34,571 bases of DNA from an uncultured Verrucomicrobia subdivision 3 bacterium (GCA_903921455.1 CAIXPZ010000036.1:1-34571); one strand, 5' to 3'. Shown: positions 22,009 through 31,754, counted from the stretch's first letter. Numbers and translations: made by a program. Notes: generated by a model from the sequence alone, not told the origin.

Positions 22009-22917
22009 TCAGTTCAAATTGGTCGCCACGTTCGGCGCGGGCAGCGGGGGTTCCTCGGCGGAAATCGCATTGCTCGGATCGAGTCCCGGCGGCAGCGGTG
22101 GCCAGAGCGGAACATTCTCCACGAGGTCGCGCCAGGTCTGGCGTTCCTTCGGTGACATCTTGGACCAGCTCGCCGCGTTCTTGAGGAACTCCGCGCGCTC
22201 GGCTTCGCTCATGCTGGCAAACTTGGCGTAGTTGCGGAGGCAGGTGGACCGCTGCTGGGCTGGGAGCTTGTCAAACGACTGCAAGGTTTCCTGCATCTGG
22301 GCGCGTTCGGCGGCCGACAGCGTGTTGAGCGTCTGTTCTTTTTCTTCGGGCGTGAGTTCGAAGAACTGGCTGAACTGGTTGGCAATCTGATGCTGCTGGC
22401 CCGTGGCGGCTGTGGGGTTGTTGGTCTCGACGAGTGCGAAATAGTGCAGCGCCTTCTCGTTATTCAGAATTTCATCTTGTAATTGCGGCGGCAAAATCGT
22501 CCATCCCTCCAATCGCGCCTTGACCAGCGGGCGCAGATTATCGGGCACGGCGGACAGTTGGGCCTCGCGTTTCGCCGGCGGCAGGCGCAGCAAGGGCACC
22601 AGCCACCAGCGCAATTCCGTAGCGCGCAGGCGGAGTTCGCGCTCGTCCGGATCGAGCGTCTGATATTCCTCCACTTTTGCCAGAATGCGGGCGCGGGCTT
22701 CGGGGGACCGGTTGGTCAGGGATTTGAGTTGCGCATCGGGCGACATGGCCAGCAACTGCCGGAAAAAATCCACCGGCGATTGCGCCGACTTGGTTGACCG
22801 TGAAATCTTGGTAGAACCGGCGGGAGAGTTTTTTGGAGCCGCTGGCGCTTGGGCGTAGGCGGTCCACGCCACAATGGCGGCGGTCAGGCAGAGAATTGAC
22901 TGGTGCAACCGGCTCAT
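22009..22917 (-). CDS. DUF3106-family exported protein
   Basis: 302 residues from ATG 22917. The signal peptide is MSRLHQSILCLTAAIVAWTA with a cut near YAQA. A Pro/Ser/Lys-rich stretch (about 25-48) precedes a helical domain. The C-terminal half repeats a short helical pattern with conserved F/W-xxLSxxER and xWxxMSPxER elements (LSAAERAQMQ, LPAQQRSTCL, MSEAERAEFL, MSPKERQTWR), characteristic of DUF3106. The function is unknown. Its ATG overlaps the stop of the anti-sigma-like gene by four bases (ATGA), so the two are translationally coupled. Confidence 0.85.
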   Translation of the reverse strand: MSRLHQSILCLTAAIVAWTAYAQAPAAPKNSPAGSTKISRSTKSAQSPVDFFRQLLAMSPDAQLKSLTNRSPEARARILAKVEEYQTLDPDERELRLRATELRWWLVPLLRLPPAKREAQLSAVPDNLRPLVKARLEGWTILPPQLQDEILNNEKALHYFALVETNNPTAATGQQHQIANQFSQFFELTPEEKEQTLNTLSAAERAQMQETLQSFDKLPAQQRSTCLRNYAKFASMSEAERAEFLKNAASWSKMSPKERQTWRDLVENVPLWPPLPPGLDPSNAISAEEPPLPAPNVATNLN

Positions 22918-23378
22918 TGCAACGCGGCCAGCAGTTCGCCATCGGCGTGGGCCGACCGGCTCATGCGCTGGATGGCGTCGAGATTTTCCAGCACCTCCAC
23001 GCTGGGCAGCGGGTGGGCTACGGCCACCATGGCGACGGTTTTCACCAGGGCGGTGCGTTGCGACTTCGCTTCGTGGCGTTGCAGGCTCACCCCGACCACC
23101 ATCAAAACCGCGGACGCCACCGCGACGCGCGGCCACAGCCGGTGCCAGTTCAACGTCCAGCCGCGTGAACGGGCGGCTTGCGCCTCTTCCCGTTCGATGG
23201 CGGACAGCACGCGGGCGGTGAAATTGGACGGCACCGCCGCATCTGAAATCCTGGCGAGAGCCGCCGTCAGGCGCGCTTCGGCTTTCAGCTCCGGCCGGGC
23301 GGACAAACGGGCGCGGTCGGCTTCGGAAAGCGGCTGTCGCCAAAGGCGTTCGCTTGAATCTGAAGGTTTGTTTTCCAT
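22914..23378 (-). CDS. Putative anti-sigma-like single-pass membrane protein
   Basis: 154 residues. A soluble N-terminal part (1-~82) has the stretch RLTAALARISDAAVPSNFTA, often seen in planctomycete/verrucomicrobial proteins encoded beside ECF sigma factors. One transmembrane helix is at about 89-105 (VAVASAVLMVVGVSLQ), followed by an extracytoplasmic tail. No HxxxCxxC zinc anti-sigma motif is present. It overlaps the DUF3106 gene. The expected ECF sigma gene is not upstream here; a hybrid histidine kinase gene is. Anti-sigma activity is inferred from resemblance only. Confidence 0.7.
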   Translation of the reverse strand: MENKPSDSSERLWRQPLSEADRARLSARPELKAEARLTAALARISDAAVPSNFTARVLSAIEREEAQAARSRGWTLNWHRLWPRVAVASAVLMVVGVSLQRHEAKSQRTALVKTVAMVAVAHPLPSVEVLENLDAIQRMSRSAHADGELLAALQ

Positions 23379-23469
23379 CGCATCCAGTTAAAAACCAGCC
23401 ATCGGCCAAAGTTGCAAAAATATTTCAGTCGGTTGGCTGCTAAAACCATCGCGATCCCGCTGCGCTGTT

Positions 23470-26097
23470 TCAGGTGTCCAGACAGCGCCGGATGGCTTCC
23501 AGGATTTGCCTTGGCGGACAGGGTTTTTCGAGCACTTGCCACTGGTTGCGGACGCGATCCGGTTGCCCGATAAGCTGCTCGCTGTAGCCGGAGGTGAGGA
23601 GGATTTTGAGGTTGGGGCGTTCAGCCTTCAAGGTTTCCGCCAGCGCGATGCCGTTGATGCCTTTGGGCAGGACGATGTCGGTGAGGAGCAGGTTGATTTC
23701 GCTGGCATGATGTTTCCACAGTTCCAGCGCGACGACCCCGGAACCGGCTTCCAACACTTGATACCCCTGATTGCGCAGAATGTGGCTGATTAGGCCGAGC
23801 AAGGCGGGTTCATCTTCGACTAATAAGATGGTTTCGTGTCCGCGGGGAATGTCGCCAAAACTAGCTGTTGATGGTTTATCAGCGGGGAGAACTTCCTGCA
23901 GCGGCAGAAAAACCCGGAAGGTGGTGCCGGTGCCCGGCCGGCTATCCACTTCGATCCAGCCTTGGTGCTGTTCGACAATGCCGTGAACCATGGCGAGCCC
24001 GAGGCCGGTGCCTTTGCCGACGCCCTTGGTGGTGAAAAATGGGTCGAAGATGCGGCCAAGATTTTCCGGGGCGATGCCGGTGCCGCTGTCGGCGACCGTC
24101 AATTTGGCAAAGTGGCCGGGGTGCGCGGCGGGATTCTTGTTTCGATAGGCGGCATCAATGTGAACGCGTTCCGCGCGGATGGTCAGGCGACCGCCTTGCG
24201 GCATGGCGTCGCGAGCGTTGACGGTCAGGTTGAGGAGAATCTGGTCAATCATGCCCGGATCGGCGAGCAGGCCGATGGGGTCGCCGCTGTAATGACATTC
24301 GAGATCAATATCCTCACGGATGAGCCGGCGGAGCATTTTTACGAGCTTGCTGATGACTTCATTGAGGTCGAGCGGTTGCAATTGGATGTTGGTTTTCCGG
24401 CTGAAGGTGAGCAGTTGCCGGGTGAGCACGGCGGCGCGCATGGCGGTCTCGGAGATTTGCCTGAGTGACTCGATTGCTCTGGGGGAGTTGCCGGTTCCCA
24501 TTAATATCAAGTCGGTGTGTCCTTGAATGACGGCGAGCAGATTGTTGAAATCATGGGCGATGCCCCCGGCGAGCGTGCCGATGGCTTCCATTTTTTGGGA
24601 TTGCCGGAGCTGGTCTTCGAGTTTTTTCCGGTAGGTGATATCGCGGAGAATTAATTGGATGGCTGTGACGCCTTGGTCAATGAAGGTGGCGGCGGAAATC
24701 TCCACCTCCACCGAACTGCCATCCAGACGCGTGACTTGCGCTTCGATCAATCCGTCATTTTTCTGCTCGTTCAGCAGCGCGCGGAGATGATTTTGGACCG
24801 TCGGGCGGCAATCCGGTTGAAACCGTTCAATCGGGTCGTGTCCGATCAACTGCTCTGCCCGTTCGGCGCCAAACAACCGCATGCCGGCGGGGTTGATATA
24901 GGTGACGCGATCGGCCCGGTTGATGAAGATGGCGTCCGGTGAAACCTCCAGCAGGGCGCGGTAACGCTGCTCGCTTTCCTGCAGGGCGGACTGGATGCGG
25001 TCGCGCTCGGTGACATCCAGGGATAAGCCGATGATGCCGGTAGGCTGGCCGGTTTCATCAAGCATCCGCACCTTGATGATTTCGAGCTGGTGCCATTGCC
25101 CGTCCACAAACTTGAGCTGCTCGCGCGAGACGTGCGGCTGGCTTTGGGCGAGGGCGGCGCGGTCGGACGCTAGACAATTTTCAGCCGTCGTCTCGTCAAA
25201 AAGCCGGGCGTAATCCGGCACGGCGAGAAATTGTTTTTCTGGGATACCCAAGGCGTCACAAAAAGCCCGGTTCACGAACAGCGGCCGTCCCGTCGCGCTG
25301 GTGAACCATATGCCCAGCGGGGCATTATCTAAAACCGCCCGTAGGATGCGCTGATGCTCGCGCTGCGCCAGTTCCGCCTGCTCGTTGAGTTGTTCCGCCA
25401 CCAGTGCCCGGCGGCGGACGCGCCGGACGGCCAGACTGATGAGTACGGAAATGACCGTCAGACCGGCGAAGGACCAGCCCGCCACCCGCTGCACGGCTCT
25501 CAGCCGGTTTAAATAATCTGCCAGAGAAAGGTCCACGCCGACGATGCCGACTTGTTTTCCCGCAGAATTGAAAATCGGCGCATAGCCGCTCATGAAGGTG
25601 CCGAACTCGTCCACATAAGGCTTTTCGGTGGAAACGATGTCGCCATGGTTCAGCGCCCGCAACATCACCGGGTCCGGGGCTTTGTAAACATCCATGATGA
25701 GCGACGGAATATACGCCCGCGTGGTGTTCAGCTCATTTGAACTGGTGGACGTGTCCAGCACGAACCGCACCTCGTTGCTGACGCTCACACAGGTGTAAAC
25801 ATAGGCCACCGACGGGACCGCGCGGTGAAAACGGATGAGCGGTGCCAGCACTTTCCGGTGGATCTCGCCGTTTAATTGTGCGGGCGAAACCAATTGCGCA
25901 TGCAGGTCGCCATCCACCAGCGGCGCGGCGATTTTGGCGAACTGCTCCAGATCGCTGCGCACATCACGAATTAGTGCGTGATGCGTCCAGTGGTATAGCC
26001 CGAAAATGCTAAATCCGGCGGTCAACCATACCAGCAATCCCACCAGGACGCCTTCGCGGACCGGGTGAATCGTGGTGTTTTTTTTGGCGGCCGGCAT
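23470..26097 (-). CDS. Hybrid sensor histidine kinase (sensor-PAS-PAS-HisKA-HATPase-REC)
   Basis: 875 residues. TM1 is at about 16-36 and an extracytoplasmic sensor of about 165 residues follows, with Cache-like features ([22 protein letters not shown] then GIVGVDLSL). TM2 is at about 206-223. Two PAS domains are at about 250-368 and 373-490. The dimerisation domain has [11 protein letters not shown] with His515; the ATPase has [19 protein letters not shown] and [11 protein letters not shown]. The C-terminal receiver carries Asp807 ([11 protein letters not shown]) and Lys858. HDFNN-type hybrid kinases usually relay to a separate phosphotransfer or output protein, none of which is nearby. It is divergent from hemE with 124 bases between starts; a link to heme genes is not shown. 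Confidence 0.95.
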   Translation of the reverse strand: MPAAKKNTTIHPVREGVLVGLLVWLTAGFSIFGLYHWTHHALIRDVRSDLEQFAKIAAPLVDGDLHAQLVSPAQLNGEIHRKVLAPLIRFHRAVPSVAYVYTCVSVSNEVRFVLDTSTSSNELNTTRAYIPSLIMDVYKAPDPVMLRALNHGDIVSTEKPYVDEFGTFMSGYAPIFNSAGKQVGIVGVDLSLADYLNRLRAVQRVAGWSFAGLTVISVLISLAVRRVRRRALVAEQLNEQAELAQREHQRILRAVLDNAPLGIWFTSATGRPLFVNRAFCDALGIPEKQFLAVPDYARLFDETTAENCLASDRAALAQSQPHVSREQLKFVDGQWHQLEIIKVRMLDETGQPTGIIGLSLDVTERDRIQSALQESEQRYRALLEVSPDAIFINRADRVTYINPAGMRLFGAERAEQLIGHDPIERFQPDCRPTVQNHLRALLNEQKNDGLIEAQVTRLDGSSVEVEISAATFIDQGVTAIQLILRDITYRKKLEDQLRQSQKMEAIGTLAGGIAHDFNNLLAVIQGHTDLILMGTGNSPRAIESLRQISETAMRAAVLTRQLLTFSRKTNIQLQPLDLNEVISKLVKMLRRLIREDIDLECHYSGDPIGLLADPGMIDQILLNLTVNARDAMPQGGRLTIRAERVHIDAAYRNKNPAAHPGHFAKLTVADSGTGIAPENLGRIFDPFFTTKGVGKGTGLGLAMVHGIVEQHQGWIEVDSRPGTGTTFRVFLPLQEVLPADKPSTASFGDIPRGHETILLVEDEPALLGLISHILRNQGYQVLEAGSGVVALELWKHHASEINLLLTDIVLPKGINGIALAETLKAERPNLKILLTSGYSEQLIGQPDRVRNQWQVLEKPCPPRQILEAIRRCLDT

Positions 26098-26221
26098 TGG
26101 CGGAAACTAATCGGCGCGGTTCGCCATTACAAGCCTGTCCTTGCAGCCGCAGGGAGTTTGTCGCGCGGTTGCCAATTTTTGAAAAGCCGCTGTCAATCCG
26201 CCCCGGGTTATGCTATTCATC

Positions 26222-27286
26222 ATGGCCAATTTGATGAACTTGAACGCCGAAAAAATCGCCACTTCCCGGGAACGCTTTAACCGCGCCGCCCGCTGTCTGC
26301 CGGTGGACCGTCCGCCGGTGTGGCTGATGCGCCAGGCTGGACGCGCTTTGCCCGAATACCGCAAGCTCAAGGAGACCTACACGTTCGTCCAGCTTTGCCA
26401 GAATCCCGAACTCGCGGTCGAGGTGACGCTCCAGCCGGTGCGCCGGTTCGGTTTCGACGCCGCGATTTTGTTCAGCGACATCCTCGTGATTCCCGAGGCG
26501 ATGGGGCAAACCTATCATTTCAAGGAAACCGGTGGCGTGCAGATGGATTTTGCCGTGACCAGCAAGGCCGACATCGAAAAACTTTCCGTGGAGCGTGTGG
26601 TGGAGCGGTTGAGCTACGTTGATAAGGCCCTGCGAATGCTGCGTAAAGAACTGGGCGACCAGACCGCGCTGCTTGGGTTCACCGGTTCGCCCTGGACCCT
26701 GGCGACCTTTATGATGGAAGGCGCGAGCGTGCCGAAATATAGCCGCGCGTTGCAACTGTTCCGCGAGGACAAAAAAACCTTTTTCGGCCTGCTGGAAATA
26801 CTTACTGCCGCCGTCACCGCCTATCTCAAGATGCAGATTGCCACGGGTATTGACGCGCTGCAGATTTTTGACAGCCACGGCGGACATCTCGCGCCGACGG
26901 AATTTCAGGAGGCCAGCGGCCGTTGGACGAATGAAATCATCGCCCATCTCGGCGGCAAGGTGCCGGTAATAAATTTCTCGCTCGGCACGCATGGCAATTG
27001 GCCGGATTTGATCAACAGCGGTGCGAATATTCTCGGCATTGACTGGCAAACCGATTTGGCGGAAGCGCGTAAGATCATTCCGGCGCAACTTGCCCTGCAG
27101 GGGAATCTTTCGCCGGCGCATATCGCCGAATCCACGCCGGAAGTCGTCGCGGCGGAGACGAAGAAAGTCCTTGAAACCATGCGCGGCCGGCCCGGACACA
27201 TTTTCAACCTCGGCCACGGATTGACGCCGGGGGCAAAACTGGAAAACATCGCCGCCCTGGTGGAGACTGTGAAGGCTTTCAAATGA
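26222..27286 (+). CDS. hemE: Uroporphyrinogen decarboxylase
   Basis: 354 residues from ATG 26222 (ATGs at 26210 and 26234 are in frame). It decarboxylates uroporphyrinogen III to coproporphyrinogen III. Signatures are RPPVWLMRQAGRALPEYR near the N-terminus, FDAAILFSDILVIPEAMG, GFTGSPWTLATFM, IFDSHGGHLAP and FNLGHGLTPGAKLEN near the end. It is the first gene of a four-gene heme operon; its stop overlaps the hemN start as ATGA. The normal catalytic Asp is in FSDILV. The promoter probably lies in 26098-26209 but no convincing boxes were seen. Confidence 0.97.
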   Translation: MANLMNLNAEKIATSRERFNRAARCLPVDRPPVWLMRQAGRALPEYRKLKETYTFVQLCQNPELAVEVTLQPVRRFGFDAAILFSDILVIPEAMGQTYHFKETGGVQMDFAVTSKADIEKLSVERVVERLSYVDKALRMLRKELGDQTALLGFTGSPWTLATFMMEGASVPKYSRALQLFREDKKTFFGLLEILTAAVTAYLKMQIATGIDALQIFDSHGGHLAPTEFQEASGRWTNEIIAHLGGKVPVINFSLGTHGNWPDLINSGANILGIDWQTDLAEARKIIPAQLALQGNLSPAHIAESTPEVVAAETKKVLETMRGRPGHIFNLGHGLTPGAKLENIAALVETVKAFK

Positions 27287-28659
27287 AAACGCTGACCGTA
27301 GATCTGGATTTGGTGCGCAAATACAACGTGGCCGGCCCGCGTTACACCAGCTATCCGCCCGCCACCAAGTTTACCGATGCCGTCACGTGGGAGCAGCTTT
27401 CCGCGAAGATCGAGGACAATAATCGCACGGCGCGCGATCTCTCGATTTATTTTCATATTCCATTCTGCGAAACGCTCTGCTGGTTTTGCGGGTGCACCAC
27501 GGTCATCACGCTCAATCACTCGCAAGGCATGGCCTACGTCGAGGCGCTGGGCCGTGAGGTGGCGCGGTTGGCGCCGATGCTCAACCGGGACCGCAAAGCC
27601 GTTCAACTGCATTTCGGCGGCGGCTCGCCGACGTTTCTGCGCCCCGATGAAATCCGGCGCCTGGGCGAAATCATCCACCAGCACTTCACCTTTTCGTCCG
27701 ATATCGAGGCCAGCGTCGAGGTGGACCCGCGCCGCCTGACGCGCGAGCACATGGTTGCCTTGCGCGAAATTGGCTTCAATCGCGCCTCAATGGGCGTGCA
27801 GGATTTTAACCCGGTCGTGCAGCAAGCCATTCACCGCATCCAGCCGCGCGAAATGACGCAGCAGGCGATGGATTGGATGCGCGAACTCGGCTACAAATCC
27901 ATCAACCTCGATCTCATCTACGGTTTGCCGCATCAGACGCCCGCGACGTTCAACGAAACGCTCGACGCCGTTTTGGAAATGAAGCCGGACCGTCTGGCCG
28001 TGTTCAGTTACGCGCATGTGCCCTGGATCAAGCCCGCGCAGAAAATTCTCGAGGACAAAATCCTGCCGACGCCCGAAAGCAAACTGGAGGTTCTCAAGCT
28101 TGTCATCGAACGGCTTACCGCGGACGACCAATACGTCTATATTGGCATGGACCATTTCGCGAAGCCGAACGACGAACTGACCATCGCGCAGCGTAATAAG
28201 CACCTTCAGCGCAATTTCCAGGGCTACAGCACACGCGCCGGCTCGGACATTTACGCATTCGGCATGAGCGCCGTGTCACAAACGCCTGATGTCTATTGGC
28301 AGAATGAAAAGGAACTGCCGAAATGGCAGACCGCCGTGGACGCCGGCAACGTGCCGCTGCACAAGGCTTACATCGTGAGCGACGAGGACAAGATCCGCCG
28401 CGAAACCATCATGCGCACGATGTGCGACCTCTCGCTCGACTTCGCCGCCATGAGCGCGAAGCTCGGCATCAACTTCGAGCAGCATTTCGCGAAGGAACTC
28501 ACCGCCCTCGCGCCGTTTGCCGCCGACGGCCTCGTGAAGCTCAAACCCGGCGGACTCGAAGTGACCGATGCTGGTCGCCTTTTCATCCGCAACATTGCGA
28601 TGTGTTTTGATAACACGCTCGGCGTGGCGAATGAGCGGAGACATTCGAAGACGATTTGA
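27283..28659 (+). CDS. hemN: Oxygen-independent coproporphyrinogen III dehydrogenase (radical SAM)
   Basis: 458 residues. It converts coproporphyrinogen III to protoporphyrinogen IX using two SAM molecules and a [4Fe-4S] cluster. The N-terminal trip-wire region KYNVAGPRYTSYPPA marks true HemN rather than the HemW look-alike. The cluster motif is HIPFCETLCWFCGC (Cys62, Cys66, Cys69, plus Cys71). GGGSPTFL and the C-terminal HemN domain (IMRTMCDLSLDF, GRLFIRNIAMCFD) are intact. It overlaps hemE by four bases and is followed at once by the protoporphyrinogen oxidase gene, so it is translated from one polycistronic mRNA. Confidence 0.97.
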   Translation: MKTLTVDLDLVRKYNVAGPRYTSYPPATKFTDAVTWEQLSAKIEDNNRTARDLSIYFHIPFCETLCWFCGCTTVITLNHSQGMAYVEALGREVARLAPMLNRDRKAVQLHFGGGSPTFLRPDEIRRLGEIIHQHFTFSSDIEASVEVDPRRLTREHMVALREIGFNRASMGVQDFNPVVQQAIHRIQPREMTQQAMDWMRELGYKSINLDLIYGLPHQTPATFNETLDAVLEMKPDRLAVFSYAHVPWIKPAQKILEDKILPTPESKLEVLKLVIERLTADDQYVYIGMDHFAKPNDELTIAQRNKHLQRNFQGYSTRAGSDIYAFGMSAVSQTPDVYWQNEKELPKWQTAVDAGNVPLHKAYIVSDEDKIRRETIMRTMCDLSLDFAAMSAKLGINFEQHFAKELTALAPFAADGLVKLKPGGLEVTDAGRLFIRNIAMCFDNTLGVANERRHSKTI

Positions 28660-28667
28660 TCGGGCGA

Positions 28668-30035
28668 ATGAAATCCGTCGCAATCATTGGCGCTGGCATC
28701 ACGGGATTGACTGCGGCGTTTTATCTGAAACGCCAAGGCGTGCCCGTCACGGTTTATGAGGCCAGCGGGCGCGTCGGCGGCGTGATTCAATCTGTCCGCA
28801 AGGACGGCTTTCTGGCCGAGTTCGGGCCGAACACGATTCTCGAAACGTCGCCGAAAATCGCGCAGCTCGTCCGCGATGCCGGGCTAGAAGCGCGCAAGCT
28901 TGCCACCGACCCCAAAGCCGAGGCGCGCTACGTCGTGCGCTATGGTCGTCCGATTGAGATGCCCGGCAATCCGCTCGGGTTTTTCACCACGCCGCTGTTC
29001 ACCGCCAAAGCCAAGCTGGCCGTGTTGCGCGAGCCGTTCATCAAACCGCGCCGTGACGGCATCGAGGAGAGTATCGGCCAGTTTGTCGTGCGCCGGTTCA
29101 ATCAGGAATTTCTGGATAACGCGATTGATGCGCTGGTGGCGGGCATCTACGCCGGCGATCCGAACCAGCTTTCGCTGCCGCACGCGTTTCCCAAGCTTAA
29201 GGCGCTCGAAGACAATTACGGTTCGATGATCAAGGGCCAGATTTTCGGCGCGCGCGACCGGAAGAAGTCCGGCGAGGTGGCGAAAGATCGCGCGGCTAAA
29301 TTTTCCTTCGACGAAGGTTTGCAGGTGTTGCCGGACACGCTGGCGGCGCAGCTCGGTGATTCGCTGAAGTTAAATACGCCGGTGATGAAGTTAACCCAAA
29401 CCGCCAATGGCTGGCGCGTGACCACAACGCCAGGCGAAACGGAATTTGGCGCGGTGATTTACTGCGGCACGGCTTACAAGCTGGCGGAGTTGCAATTAGA
29501 TGTTCGGGCTGCGCTGCCGCGCAGCCCTACCGTGACATTTTCCGAAATCAGTTATCCGCCGGTGGGGGCGGTGGTGCTGGGTTTTCGGCGCGAGGATGTG
29601 GTGCATCCGGCATGCGGTTTCGGGATGTTGATTCCTAAGATCGAAGGCTTCAAAATATTGGGCACAATTTTTTCTTCGGCGCTGTTTCCCAATCGCGCCC
29701 CGGCGGGCCACATCACGCTCACCAGTTACATTGGTGGTGCGCGGTATCCCGAGCTCGGTTTGTTGCCGTCGGAAAAACTCGTGGATGCGACAATGGCGGA
29801 TTTACGTGTGCTTCTCGGTGTCAAAGCTCAGCCAGTGTTCCTGCATGCCAAGACGTGGCCGCAGGCGATTCCTCAATACAACGTTGGCTACGGCAAATAT
29901 CGCGACTTGCTAAACGAGATTGAACGCATGTCGCCGAATCTTTTTTTCGCCGGTCATTATCGCGATGGTGTTTCGTTGGGAGACTCAATTGTTTCGGGAG
30001 TGAACATCGCCGAGCGCGTCGGAAAAACTTTTTAG
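28668..30035 (+). CDS. hemG: Protoporphyrinogen oxidase, HemY type (FAD)
   Basis: 455 residues from ATG 28668; a TTG at 28656 overlapping the hemN stop is the alternative. It oxidises protoporphyrinogen IX to protoporphyrin IX with FAD and, in known HemY enzymes, O2. The N-terminal Rossmann motif is IIGAGITGLTAAFYLKRQG with VYEASGRVGG. The C-terminal FAD motif is LFFAGHYRDGVSLGDSIVSG, and PPO-type TxFSE/YPPVGAVVLGF segments are present. The gene name is used in the FAD-oxidase sense (also hemY). It is nine bases past the hemN stop and 87 bases before hemH, with a hairpin between. Confidence 0.93.
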   Translation: MKSVAIIGAGITGLTAAFYLKRQGVPVTVYEASGRVGGVIQSVRKDGFLAEFGPNTILETSPKIAQLVRDAGLEARKLATDPKAEARYVVRYGRPIEMPGNPLGFFTTPLFTAKAKLAVLREPFIKPRRDGIEESIGQFVVRRFNQEFLDNAIDALVAGIYAGDPNQLSLPHAFPKLKALEDNYGSMIKGQIFGARDRKKSGEVAKDRAAKFSFDEGLQVLPDTLAAQLGDSLKLNTPVMKLTQTANGWRVTTTPGETEFGAVIYCGTAYKLAELQLDVRAALPRSPTVTFSEISYPPVGAVVLGFRREDVVHPACGFGMLIPKIEGFKILGTIFSSALFPNRAPAGHITLTSYIGGARYPELGLLPSEKLVDATMADLRVLLGVKAQPVFLHAKTWPQAIPQYNVGYGKYRDLLNEIERMSPNLFFAGHYRDGVSLGDSIVSGVNIAERVGKTF

Positions 30036-30044
30036 CCACCGATG

Positions 30045-30113
30045 GGCACAGCTGAAACACAGATTTTCGGAAAAGAGTTTTTGAATCCGTGTGCATCTGT
30101 GTTTATCTGTGCC
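30045..30113. repeat. Imperfect inverted repeat between hemG and hemH
   Basis: Arms GGCACAGCTGAAACACAGAT (30045-30064) and the complement-like 30095-30113 pair with one bulge and a couple of mismatches around a 30-base loop. On the plus strand the hairpin is followed by TGATTTTTTATG, the T-run running into the hemH start. It could be an intergenic repeat, an attenuator-like terminator, or both. Confidence 0.65.
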
Positions 30114-30122
30114 TGATTTTTT

Positions 30123-31133
30123 ATGAGCAAAGCAATTTTACTGGTCAATTTGGGTTCGCCGGACTCGCCGTCCGTGCCTGATGTGCGGCGTTATCTGAAC
30201 GAATTTCTGATGGACGGGCGCGTGATCGACGTGGCGTGGCCACTGCGCCGTTTGTTGGTCGGTTTGATTCTGATCAAGCGCCCGGCGGAATCCGCTCACG
30301 CTTACGAAAAAGTCTGGACCAAGGAAGGGTCGCCGCTCGTCGTCACGAGTCTGCATGTGCAGGCGCTATTGCAAAAACGCGTCAGCGTGCCGGTGGAACT
30401 GGCGATGCGTTATCAGAATCCGTCCATCGAATCCGCCGTGAAAAAACTGGCGGCCAAGGGTGTGACCGAAGTGCTGCTCATCCCGCTCTTCCCGCACTAC
30501 GCGATGTCGAGCTACGAAACTGCCGTCGTGCGCGTGCAGGCAGTCGTCGCCCGGCTCGCGCCGTCGATGAAGGTGGTGGTGCAGCCGCCGTATTATGACC
30601 AGCCGGATTACATCGCGGCGCTGGTGGCGAGCGCGGCGGATTATTTCAAGAAGGATTACGATCATCTGCTGTTCAGCTTTCACGGCATCCCGGAGCGGCA
30701 CATCAAGAAGTCCGACCTGACCGGTTGCCATTGTCTGGCCACGCCGAATTGCTGCGAGACGCCGAGCCCGGCGCACGCCCAATGTTATCGTGCCCAATGT
30801 TACCGGACGGCGACCTTGTTCATTGAGAAAGCCGGCGTGCCGGCGGGAAAATGGTCGGTGTCCTTCCAATCGCGGCTCGGCAAAGATCCGTGGCTGAAAC
30901 CTTACACGGATTACGAACTGCCGCGCCTCGCGACGGAGGGAAAAAAGAAGATGCTCGTGATTTGCCCGGCGTTCGTCTCGGATTGTCTGGAGACGATCGA
31001 GGAAATCGGCATCCGTGGCTGCGAAGAATTCATGGCCGGCAATGGTCAGGAATTCACGCGTATTCCTTGCATGAATGAGCATCCCGCCTGGATTGCAGCC
31101 TTGGAGAATATGGCCGCAAAATTCCTCGCTTGA
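30123..31133 (+). CDS. hemH: Ferrochelatase
   Basis: 336 residues. It inserts Fe2+ into protoporphyrin IX, the last step to protoheme. The N-terminus is AILLVNLGSPDSP. The substrate region has LLFSFHGIPERHI with the catalytic His of SFHG, SVSFQSRLGKDPWLKPYTD, and the C-terminal catalytic Glu region FVSDCLETIEEI. A Cys-rich insertion (GCHCLATPNCCETPSPAH, then QCYRAQC) occurs after the SFHGIP motif, as in several bacterial ferrochelatases that may hold an Fe-S cluster or metal. It is the last gene of the hem run, but the 87-base gap with a hairpin and T-run may reduce its transcription. It is convergent with the FHA gene. Confidence 0.97.
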   Translation: MSKAILLVNLGSPDSPSVPDVRRYLNEFLMDGRVIDVAWPLRRLLVGLILIKRPAESAHAYEKVWTKEGSPLVVTSLHVQALLQKRVSVPVELAMRYQNPSIESAVKKLAAKGVTEVLLIPLFPHYAMSSYETAVVRVQAVVARLAPSMKVVVQPPYYDQPDYIAALVASAADYFKKDYDHLLFSFHGIPERHIKKSDLTGCHCLATPNCCETPSPAHAQCYRAQCYRTATLFIEKAGVPAGKWSVSFQSRLGKDPWLKPYTDYELPRLATEGKKKMLVICPAFVSDCLETIEEIGIRGCEEFMAGNGQEFTRIPCMNEHPAWIAALENMAAKFLA

Positions 31134-31142
31134 CCCGGCGGG

Positions 31143-31754
31143 CTATTTGCGGCCGGTGCGTTCCTTCCAATAGACGAGGGGCATTTTAACGGTCCGCTCC
31201 AAGAAGCTGAAGAATTTTTCCTTTTGGCGTTCGGTTTTCTGGAGGCGTTCGCATTTGTGGCTGCATAGCGGGCAAAGGTAAAGCGGCTTGCCGCCGCCTT
31301 GCAGGCGCAGGATGTGGACGCAGGCGGCGCACATCTGTTCGTGGCAATGGGTGCAGCGAAACGTCACGAGGGCTTCGGAATGCCGGCGGCATAATAGCGA
31401 GCCGTCTGCCTGCATCAAGGGTGGCGCCGGTTTGTCGTGTTCAATTTTGGGGATGGCAATGTTCACGTCGGTGGATTCGACCGTCAGTTCCACATCGCCC
31501 AGCCGCACCTGCTGGCCGGGTTCCAGGCGGGCGGCCTTGACCATTTCGTTGTTCACGAAGGTGCCGTTGGTGGAATCGCAGTCGCGCACAAATACGCCGT
31601 CATGCGACAGGATGAATTCACAATGCGTGAAGGAAATCGAAGGGTGGGCTAGGGTGAAGTCCGCATCGGGATCGCGGCCGGTGCGGTTAGCCCCCAGCCG
31701 CAGTTCGAGCGAACGAAGTTTTATTCCATCGGTTTTGACCTGTAAGCGCGCCAT
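31143..31754 (-). CDS. FHA-domain protein with C-terminal zinc finger
   Basis: 203 residues from ATG 31754. The FHA domain (about 3-92) has TGRDPDADF (Arg27), HPSISFTHCEF (Ser39) and DSTNGTFVNN (Asn63), the phosphothreonine-binding residues. A linker leads to a Cys/His cluster: C122-x2-H125, C134-x2-C137, C142-x2-C145, C161-x2-C164 and H166/C168. This resembles a B-box or double zinc-ribbon. The C-terminus is basic (KTERQKEKFFSFLERTVK). FHA domains read phospho-Thr, so a Ser/Thr kinase partner is expected, but none is encoded here. It ends nine bases from hemH (convergent) and starts 56 bases after the ferredoxin gene on the same strand. The function is unknown. Confidence 0.85.
   Translation of the reverse strand: MARLQVKTDGIKLRSLELRLGANRTGRDPDADFTLAHPSISFTHCEFILSHDGVFVRDCDSTNGTFVNNEMVKAARLEPGQQVRLGDVELTVESTDVNIAIPKIEHDKPAPPLMQADGSLLCRRHSEALVTFRCTHCHEQMCAACVHILRLQGGGKPLYLCPLCSHKCERLQKTERQKEKFFSFLERTVKMPLVYWKERTGRK

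Noticed and set aside
27283..28659. HemW (heme chaperone) instead of HemN
   Set aside because: The N-terminal GPRYTSYPPA region, the fourth cysteine of CxxxCxxCxC and the operon context favour true HemN.
30763..30812. Apparent tandem duplication (CYRAQCYR) in hemH
   Set aside because: The CYRAQC spacing is, from memory, normal for the Cys-rich insertion of bacterial ferrochelatases.
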